Shown: piece after piece, positions 36,059 to 43,270 of the stretch
How the letters are laid out: each line of letters starts with the position of its first letter
Numbering within the stretch: the first letter of the stretch is position 1
NCBI GenBank assembly: GCA_017559445.1
Contig: JAFYSJ010000037.1
Coordinates: forward strand, 1 to 43,270
Source of the DNA: Clostridia bacterium
GTDB taxonomy: Bacteria > Bacillota > Clostridia > RGIG7378
Reading direction: 5' to 3'
Length of the DNA: 43,270 nt
Position numbers and translations under genes: made by a program
Notes under the pieces: generated by a model
Databases searched by the model: none
What the model was told of the DNA's origin: nothing
Seen by the model: only the letters and a program-made list of their open reading frames with translations

Positions 36059-39000
36059 ATGGTATTTAGAGTTTATGTAGAAAAGAGAACTGAGCTTGCA
36101 GAGGAAGCAGTTTCCCTCGCTAAGGAGCTGACACAATTTGTTGGCATTCAGGGCTTAGAGAATGTAAGAATTATTAATAGATATGATGTAGAAGGTATTA
36201 GCCAGGACCTCTTTGAGACTGCAGTTAAGAATGTTTTCTCTGAGCCACAGCTTGACCTTACATCTGATACTTTGACAGCAGGAGAGGATGACCTCGTATT
36301 CGCAGTTGAGTTCTTGCCAGGTCAGTTTGACCAGAGAGCAGACAGTGCTGCACAGTGTATCCAGCTTATTTCCTGTGGAGAAAAGCCTTTGGTTAGAACA
36401 GCAAAGGTTTATATCTTGAGCGGCAACCTCACAGATAAGGATAGGGAAGCTGTTAAGAAGTATGTTATCAACCCAGTTGAGAGCAGACTTGCAGACATGG
36501 CATTGCCAGAGACCTTGGTTCAGCAGTATGAGATTCCTGAGAGCGTAGCAGTTCTGGAGGGATTCATCGACCTTGAGGAAGATGGACTTAAGGAGTTTAT
36601 CTCTCAGTACGGTTTGGCCATGGACTTGGGCGACATCACAATGTGCCGTGACTACTTCAAGGGCGAAAAGCGTAACCCTACAATTACAGAAATCAAGATG
36701 ATTGATACATATTGGTCCGATCACTGTCGTCATACAACTTTCTTGACCACAATCGACAAGATTTCCACAGAGGATAAGACTCTGCAGAAGGCATTCGACA
36801 GATATCTTGAGACACGCAAGGAACTTGGCAGAACTAAGCCTGTTAACCTTATGGATATGGCAACTGTTGCAGCTAAGTATCTTGTAAAGACAGGCAAGTT
36901 GACAGACCTTGACGTTTCTGACGAGATCAACGCATGTACAGTTAAGATTAAAGTTAACGTAGATGGCGAGGACCAGGATTACCTCTTGCTCTTTAAGAAT
37001 GAGACACATAACCACCCAACAGAGATTGAGCCATTTGGTGGTGCTGCTACATGTATCGGCGGTGCGATTCGTGACCCTCTGTCAGGTAGAGCTTATGTAT
37101 ATGGCGCCATGAGAGTTACAGGCGCAGGCGATCCACTTAAGCCAGTATCTGAGACTATTCCAGGTAAGCTTCCTCAGCGTAAGATTGTTCAGACAGCTGC
37201 TGCAGGCTACAGCTCCTATGGTAACCAGATTGGTTTGGCTACAGGCATCGTAGACGAAATTTACCACCCAGGCTATGTGGCTAAGAGAATGGAGATTGGT
37301 GCTGTTGTAGGCGCAACTCCTGCAGGCCACGTTAGAAGAGAGGTTCCAGCAGATGGAGACGTAGTTATCCTCTTGGGCGGTAGAACAGGTAGAGACGGAT
37401 GTGGTGGTGCTACAGGTTCCTCCAAGTCCCATACAGTACAGTCCATTGAGAAGTGCGGCGCTGAGGTTCAGAAGGGTAATGCCCCTGAGGAGCGCAAACT
37501 TCAGAGATTGTTCAGAAATCCAGATGCATCTTCTCTTATTAAGAGATGTAACGACTTCGGTGCAGGCGGTGTTTCCGTTGCAGTTGGTGAGTTGGCAGAT
37601 GGTCTTCACATTAACCTTAACAAGGTTCCTAAGAAGTACGAGGGTTTGGATGGCACAGAGCTTGCTATTTCCGAGTCCCAGGAGCGTATGGCTGTAGTAG
37701 TAGAGGCTAAGGATGCAGATAAGTTCTGCCAGTTAGCTAAGGAAGAGAACCTTGAGTCTACTATTGTTGCTACAGTTACAGAGGAGCCAAGATTGGTTAT
37801 GGAGTGGAACGGTGTTAACATCGTTGACATTTCTAGAGAGTTCCTTAACTCCAACGGTGCAGAAAAGCACATTTCTATTGAGATTGAGGAGCCTAAGGCA
37901 TTTGATAAGGAAATTCCTGCTGACTTCGCAAAGGGAGTTATGGATGTTGTTTCCGACCTTAACTGCTGCTCTCATAGAGGTCTTTCCGAGAGATTTGACT
38001 CCACAATCGGAGCAGGTAGCGTAATGATGCCATTTGGTGGTAAGAGACAGCGCACACCTGTTCAGGCAATGGTTAACAAGGTTTCACTCGTAAAGGGCGA
38101 GACAGAGGACTGCTCTTTGATGGCATGGGGCTATAACCCATTCATTTCTGAAGCAAGTCCATATCACGGAGCATATTTGGCAGTAGTAGACAGCGTAGCT
38201 AAGCTTGTTGCTACTGGTGCTTCCTTCGACAAGGTATATTTGACATTCCAGGAGTACTTTAAGAAGCCTGGTACAGATGGCAAGAGATGGGGTCAGCCCA
38301 CAGCTGCTATCTTGGGTTCCTTGGATGCTCAGCTTGATTTGGGCATCGGTTCCATCGGCGGTAAGGACAGTATGAGCGGTACATTTGAGAACATCGATGT
38401 TCCACCAACACTTGTTTCCTTTGCTGTAACAATGGATAAGATTCCAAACATGGTTTCCAATGACTTTAAGGCAGCAGGACACAAGGTAGTTATCCTTAAG
38501 CCTGAGGTAAATGCAGAGACAAACTTGCCAGTAGCAGAGTCCCTTGTTGCTAACATGAATGCTGTAACAGAGCTCATGAGAAGTGGCGTAGTAGTTGCAT
38601 GTTACACACCTGGTTTGGGCGGCGTTATTGAGGCTGTTTACAAGTGTGCAGCAGGTAATAACCTTGGATTCGCATTTGACGATAACCTTTCTATGGAGGA
38701 TATCTTTGGCTACAACTATGGTGCATTCATCATGGAGTTGGCAGAGGGTCAGGCAGTTCCTACAGGTGCTGTAGTACTTGGTACAATTACTGATAATGGT
38801 GCTCTTACATACAAGGGTCAGTCTGTTGCAACTGCTGATGCAGAGGATGCATATGAGGCAAAGCTTGAGTCTGTTTACCCCACAAAGGCTGGCGTAATCA
38901 AGACATATGACAAGATTAGCTACACAGCAAAGTCTCCTGCAAGTCCTGCAATTAAGGTAGCAAAACCCAAGGTTTTGATCCCCGTATTCCCAGGAACAAA

Positions 39001-39760
39001 CTGTGAGTATGACAGTGCAAGAGCAGTTACAAGAGCTGGCGCAGAGGCAGAGATATTTGTTATTAACAACTTGAGCCCTGAGGCAGTTGCTCAGTCCGCA
39101 AGTGAGTTTGCAAACAAGATTTCTAAGTCTCAGGCAATCTTCATCCCCGGTGGATTCTCCGGTGGTGACGAGCCAGATGGTTCTGGTAAGTTCATTACTG
39201 CTTTCTTCAGAAACCCTGCTATCAAGGATTCTGTACACGAAATGCTTAATAACAGAGACGGTCTTATGTTGGGTATTTGTAACGGTTTCCAGGCTCTCAT
39301 TAAGCTCGGCCTTGTACCTTACGGTGAGATCAGAGACACAGACGAAAATTGTCCAACACTTACATTTAATACAATTGGTCGTCACCAGTCTAAGTTGGTA
39401 CGCACAAGAGTTGCATCTAGCAATTCTCCATGGCTCACAAAGGTTAATGTAGGTGATGTGATTACAGTTCCGATTTCCCACGGCGAAGGTCGTTTCTATG
39501 CTCCAGAGTCCGTAGTTAAGGAACTTATAGCAAATGGCCAGGTTGCTACTCAGTATGTTGACTTGAATGGCAACCCAACAGCAGACATTGAGTTTAACCC
39601 CAACAACTCCGCAATGGCTATTGAGGGTATTCTTTCACCAGATGGTAGAGTTCTTGGTAAGATGGGACACTCTGAGAGAATCAGCGATGGTATCTACAGA
39701 AACGTTCCTGGTAACTTTGACATGGGTCTCTTTGATTCTCTTGTTGAGTACTACAAGTAA
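36059..39760 (+). CDS. purL: Phosphoribosylformylglycinamidine synthase, single-chain
   Basis: 1233 residues. Converts FGAR to FGAM with glutamine and ATP. This is the fused form: an N-terminal PurS-like region, two AIR-synthetase-like halves (TYWSDHCRHTTF near residue 220 and NETHNHPTEIEPFGGAATC near 318), then a class I glutaminase (about 975-1233) with FIPGGFSGGDEPDG, the nucleophile cysteine in LGICNGFQALIKLG (about 1073) and the His in ISHGEGRFY (about 1139). It replaces the three-gene purS-purQ-purL set of Bacillus. Last gene of the operon; no clear terminator follows. Confidence 0.97.
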   Translation: MVFRVYVEKRTELAEEAVSLAKELTQFVGIQGLENVRIINRYDVEGISQDLFETAVKNVFSEPQLDLTSDTLTAGEDDLVFAVEFLPGQFDQRADSAAQCIQLISCGEKPLVRTAKVYILSGNLTDKDREAVKKYVINPVESRLADMALPETLVQQYEIPESVAVLEGFIDLEEDGLKEFISQYGLAMDLGDITMCRDYFKGEKRNPTITEIKMIDTYWSDHCRHTTFLTTIDKISTEDKTLQKAFDRYLETRKELGRTKPVNLMDMATVAAKYLVKTGKLTDLDVSDEINACTVKIKVNVDGEDQDYLLLFKNETHNHPTEIEPFGGAATCIGGAIRDPLSGRAYVYGAMRVTGAGDPLKPVSETIPGKLPQRKIVQTAAAGYSSYGNQIGLATGIVDEIYHPGYVAKRMEIGAVVGATPAGHVRREVPADGDVVILLGGRTGRDGCGGATGSSKSHTVQSIEKCGAEVQKGNAPEERKLQRLFRNPDASSLIKRCNDFGAGGVSVAVGELADGLHINLNKVPKKYEGLDGTELAISESQERMAVVVEAKDADKFCQLAKEENLESTIVATVTEEPRLVMEWNGVNIVDISREFLNSNGAEKHISIEIEEPKAFDKEIPADFAKGVMDVVSDLNCCSHRGLSERFDSTIGAGSVMMPFGGKRQRTPVQAMVNKVSLVKGETEDCSLMAWGYNPFISEASPYHGAYLAVVDSVAKLVATGASFDKVYLTFQEYFKKPGTDGKRWGQPTAAILGSLDAQLDLGIGSIGGKDSMSGTFENIDVPPTLVSFAVTMDKIPNMVSNDFKAAGHKVVILKPEVNAETNLPVAESLVANMNAVTELMRSGVVVACYTPGLGGVIEAVYKCAAGNNLGFAFDDNLSMEDIFGYNYGAFIMELAEGQAVPTGAVVLGTITDNGALTYKGQSVATADAEDAYEAKLESVYPTKAGVIKTYDKISYTAKSPASPAIKVAKPKVLIPVFPGTNCEYDSARAVTRAGAEAEIFVINNLSPEAVAQSASEFANKISKSQAIFIPGGFSGGDEPDGSGKFITAFFRNPAIKDSVHEMLNNRDGLMLGICNGFQALIKLGLVPYGEIRDTDENCPTLTFNTIGRHQSKLVRTRVASSNSPWLTKVNVGDVITVPISHGEGRFYAPESVVKELIANGQVATQYVDLNGNPTADIEFNPNNSAMAIEGILSPDGRVLGKMGHSERISDGIYRNVPGNFDMGLFDSLVEYYK

Positions 39761-39775
39761 ACCATCTTGAATAAA

Positions 39776-39806
39776 AATGTTCGAATAGTGACTACTTTGG
39801 AACATT
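39776..39806. repeat. Inverted repeat upstream of gdhA
   Basis: AATGTTC (39776-39782) and GAACATT (39800-39806), 17 bases apart, with no T run behind. It may be a regulator site or a weak purL terminator. Confidence 0.4.
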
Positions 39807-39830
39807 GAGTAAATTAGACAAATCAATTTA

Positions 39831-39863
39831 TTGACAGGGGAGAATGATAAATTTATCATTCTC
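39831..39863 (+). promoter_or_regulatory. gdhA promoter overlapped by a perfect 24-bp palindrome
   Basis: TTGACA at 39831-39836, 17-base spacer and TATCAT at 39854-39859. The perfect palindrome GAGAATGATAAA/TTTATCATTCTC covers 39840-39863, that is, most of the spacer and the whole -10 box. A protein bound there would block RNA polymerase, so it is best read as an operator. As RNA it would also form a 12-bp stem but lacks a T run. Confidence 0.6.
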
Positions 39864-39874
39864 TCATGTTATAT

Positions 39875-41257
<1,383 letters not shown>

Positions 41258-41290
41258 TTTAACTAAGTTCTAAAACTAAATAGTAAATAC

Positions 41291-41324
41291 AGTGTCTAGT
41301 TGATTCGTCAGCTAGGCACTTTTT
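41291..41324 (+). terminator. Terminator of gdhA
   Basis: AGTGTCTAGTTG (41291-41302) and CAGCTAGGCACT (41309-41320), 12-bp stem with two G-T pairs, followed by T4. The hairpin-repeat array begins at once behind it. Confidence 0.8.
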
Positions 41325-41710
41325 AGTTAGCGCAGCCGATTCACTAGCCGAAGGCGGCCACTAGCGAGCTTTGCTCGTGGCTCACTAGCCGCAGCCGATT
41401 CACTAGCCGAAGGCGGCCTACTAGCAACGCAGTTGCGGCCTACTAGGCGTAGCCGGCTCACTAGCCGAAGGCGGCTACTAGCAACGCAGTTGCGGCCTAC
41501 TAGCGCAGCGGTTCACTAACGAGCTTTGCTCGTGGCTCACTAGGCGCAGCCGATTCACTAGCCGAAGGCGGCCTACTAGCGCAGCGGCTCACTAGCCGAA
41601 GGCGGCCTACTAGGCGCAGCCGGTTCACTAGCACCAACGGTGCGATTACTAGCAAGCTTTGCTTGCGGCTCACTAGCCGAAGGCGGCCACTAGTGCGATA
41701 GCACATATCA
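41325..41710 (+). repeat. Hairpin-module repeat array 3
   Basis: About twenty modules in the + orientation. The most frequent core is CCGAAGGCGG (six to seven copies), then GGCGCAGCC- or GGCGTAGCC-type, CGCAGCGG, CGAGC-TTT-GCTCG, GCAAC-GCA-GTTGC (twice), GCACC-AAC-GGTGC, GCAAGC-TTT-GCTTGC and a final GTGC-GATA-GCAC seen nowhere else. Linkers are GGCCTA, GGCTCA and GATTCA. No long higher-order repeat is seen here, unlike array 2b. Confidence 0.9.
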
Positions 41711-42143
41711 GATTCGTAGTGCATTTCCATGTTCTATAAAACAAAAGATTAATCATCAAATGAAAAAGATAATAAGTAATTCTGTACTTATGGTCATATG
41801 ACAGCAGGTGATTTTTGTGCTTTTATAGGGACTTTTGTGAAATTTTAACAGAACGAGTTTGTTTTGCTTTAATGAGAAAATAGTAGATTTTTGTCATTTT
41901 TTGTATTCAAAATAAGAGAATTTGAATACAAAATTAATACATTTTATTTTAAGTATAAAGAAACAAATATAGGCTAATTTGAATTGTATTCATCAATATT
42001 CACAAATTTGTTCATAGTGGAATCTAAATCATTGCCAATTTTTCCCAATTATAGTAAATTTTATTGTAATTTGGGTGAGTAGTTTTCATATAGATAGAGA
42101 GAAAGTGAACAACTTTTACCTAATAAAAAAATTGGAGGACAAA
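41711..42143. other. AT-rich upstream region of the secreted protein gene
   Basis: No gene is visible. It holds the inverted repeat at 41899-41933, a possible promoter (TTGCCA 42032-42037, 17 bases, TAAATT 42055-42060; weak) and the ribosome site GGAGGA at 42134. Confidence 0.4.
41899..41933. repeat. Perfect 13-bp inverted repeat
   Basis: TTTTGTATTCAAA (41899-41911) and TTTGAATACAAAA (41921-41933) with a 9-base loop. A related GAATTGTATTC lies at 41981-41991. Operator or weak terminator; undecided. Confidence 0.5.
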
Positions 42144-43270
42144 ATGAAAAAAAGGATTGCAGCAAAATTGTTAGCATCAATGCTAGCGCTGGTTATGACA
42201 TTTGCTTGTGTGAACGTTTTCCCAACCACAGCCGCAGTGTCATCCACAGGTACTCTCTGTCTTGCACAGGATTACGACACATTGCCTACTATTTCTACAA
42301 CTGCCAAGGCTTCCGGTCATGGAGTTTGGAGTTCTGCAGTAAGTAGTTCTACAGGCACCCATGTAACTTTTTCTAAGAATGTAAATGCTTCTGACGGCAG
42401 AACATCTCTTAGATGTGCAGTTGCAACTGGCAGATATACTGTAAATACATATTTGGGATTCACAGGTGCTAAGTCTAACTCTAAGTTGACATTCAGCGTA
42501 TGGATTCCAGCCGGTTCTACTATTACTAAGATTAGCTATATTAAGATTGGTTCTACAACTATTCTTAATGAGACAACATTGACATCTGGCGCATGGAACC
42601 ATATTGAAACAAGCACTTTCGGTAGCAACACTTCTGGAGTTATTGAGTTCCAGTTCTATAACAATGGTGGTACAGCTAACCAGAAGTACTACATCGATGA
42701 TTTGGCAATTTCCACAGGAGACGTTTCCTTTGAGACTGAGGCTAAGGTAAACAGCTACAAGATGGAGGCAAAGTCCTCTTCTGATACAAGCAGATATCGC
42801 GTAAAGCTTACAAATTCCGTAGCAGCAGGCGATGTTATTTCTTTCTATGTTAAACCAGTTGCAGCATCTGGTGCCACAGTAGATGGCGCAGATATGTATG
42901 CAAGAGGTAATGGCACTAAGGCTATGTACTTGGATGCTAACGGTAAAGAGACAACAGTTGCAGTTTATTCTGGTTCACATATTGCAAATTATGCAACAAA
43001 GTGCTCAGATGGCTGGTACTATATTGAGTGTGTTGCTAAGGCAGCATGTTCTTCTGGTTTCGAGCTTTCTGTTGATGCAGGCAATATTACTGGTGGTAAG
43101 CTCGGTCAGTGTCTTATCGCAGATGTTGAGATTAATGGTAAGGATGCTACTCCTGTAGGTTTTAATAGTGGATCTGCCCTTACAGTATCTTCTATTACCG
43201 AGCCTAAGACAGAGGCTACAGCTACAGTAGCTCCAACAGCAACACCAACACCAAAGCCAACAGCAACACC
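42144..43270 (+). CDS. Secreted carbohydrate-binding-like protein (partial, runs off the window)
   Basis: ATG 42144 behind GGAGG opens a frame of at least 375 codons that leaves the window. Signal peptide: MKKRIAAKLLASMLALVM then TFACVNVFPTTA, with probable cleavage around residue 30. The next 330 residues look like two beta-sandwich carbohydrate-binding-type modules: the first ends YYIDDLAIS, the second with DGWYYIECVAK. Then a Thr/Pro linker begins (PTATPTPKPTATP), which in such proteins normally leads to a catalytic or further binding domain. A cell-surface or secreted polysaccharide-acting enzyme is likely but the catalytic part is not in view. Codon use matches well-expressed neighbours. 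Confidence 0.85.
   Translation, partial: MKKRIAAKLLASMLALVMTFACVNVFPTTAAVSSTGTLCLAQDYDTLPTISTTAKASGHGVWSSAVSSSTGTHVTFSKNVNASDGRTSLRCAVATGRYTVNTYLGFTGAKSNSKLTFSVWIPAGSTITKISYIKIGSTTILNETTLTSGAWNHIETSTFGSNTSGVIEFQFYNNGGTANQKYYIDDLAISTGDVSFETEAKVNSYKMEAKSSSDTSRYRVKLTNSVAAGDVISFYVKPVAASGATVDGADMYARGNGTKAMYLDANGKETTVAVYSGSHIANYATKCSDGWYYIECVAKAACSSGFELSVDAGNITGGKLGQCLIADVEINGKDATPVGFNSGSALTVSSITEPKTEATATVAPTATPTPKPTAT

Noticed and set aside
39840-39863. The gdhA palindrome as a purL terminator
   Set aside because: The hairpin is AT-rich, has no T run after it, and overlaps a good -35/-10 pair; an operator fits better.

Overview
The window looks like a chromosomal segment of a low-to-moderate GC Clostridia member, most likely a gut or rumen Lachnospiraceae. 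This rests on the codon style, strong AGGAGG-type ribosome sites, an IMP cyclohydrolase plus separate AICAR transformylase instead of a fused PurH, a manganese riboswitch/MntP unit, and large secreted carbohydrate-binding and RHS proteins. Species is not determinable from sequence alone. Essentially every gene is on the + strand.

Layout. 1-0.9 kb: the tail of an ISL3-like transposase abutting a 'YLYP' protein that has probably lost its secretion signal, then a tiny membrane ORF. 1.0-5.7 kb: alaS, a HIT protein and the t6A genes tsaE-tsaB with rimI. 5.8-8.7 kb: an HPr-like protein without the phosphorylatable histidine, uvrC and a metallophosphoesterase. 9.0-10.8 kb: a zinc-ribbon membrane protein. 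10.9-14.2 kb: the protein quality-control set tig-clpP-clpX. 14.9-16.2 kb: a ferredoxin-domain aldo/keto reductase and tRNA-Gln(CTG). 16.3-19.7 kb: a yybP-ykoY manganese riboswitch controlling mntP and a P-type ATPase. 19.8-27.4 kb: a polymorphic-toxin locus, with a 2093-residue secreted RHS protein, its small immunity gene, then a displaced toxin tip (nuclease-like E-x-K motif) with its own immunity-like gene. 27.7-39.8 kb: a purine operon behind a ZTP riboswitch: purE-purF-purM-purN-IMP cyclohydrolase-AICAR transformylase-glyA-purD-purL. 39.8-41.3 kb: gdhA under a promoter overlapped by a perfect 24-bp palindrome. 42.1 kb to the end: the 5' part of a secreted carbohydrate-binding protein.

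The most unusual feature is a family of modular hairpin repeats in three intergenic arrays (8655-8840, 14310-14836, 41325-41710). Each module is a CTAG/CTAA-bordered mini-palindrome of about 15-24 nt. At least ten stem types are strung together in variable order, partly in a 78-bp four-module higher-order repeat, and the orientation flips inside the second array. In three stem types the substitutions between copies fall in the loop while the stems are kept. All three arrays lie at the 3' ends of transcription units, and the first supplies the last codons of a gene. No repeat-mobilising enzyme is visible in the window.

How the genes work together. The ZTP riboswitch senses ZMP/ZTP, the substrate pool of the AICAR transformylase encoded in its own operon, and glyA supplies the one-carbon units. 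The Mn riboswitch turns on export of the metal it senses. gdhA makes glutamate, which feeds the glutamine amidotransferases PurF and PurL. Apparent gaps, since purB, purC and purK are absent, must be filled elsewhere in the genome.
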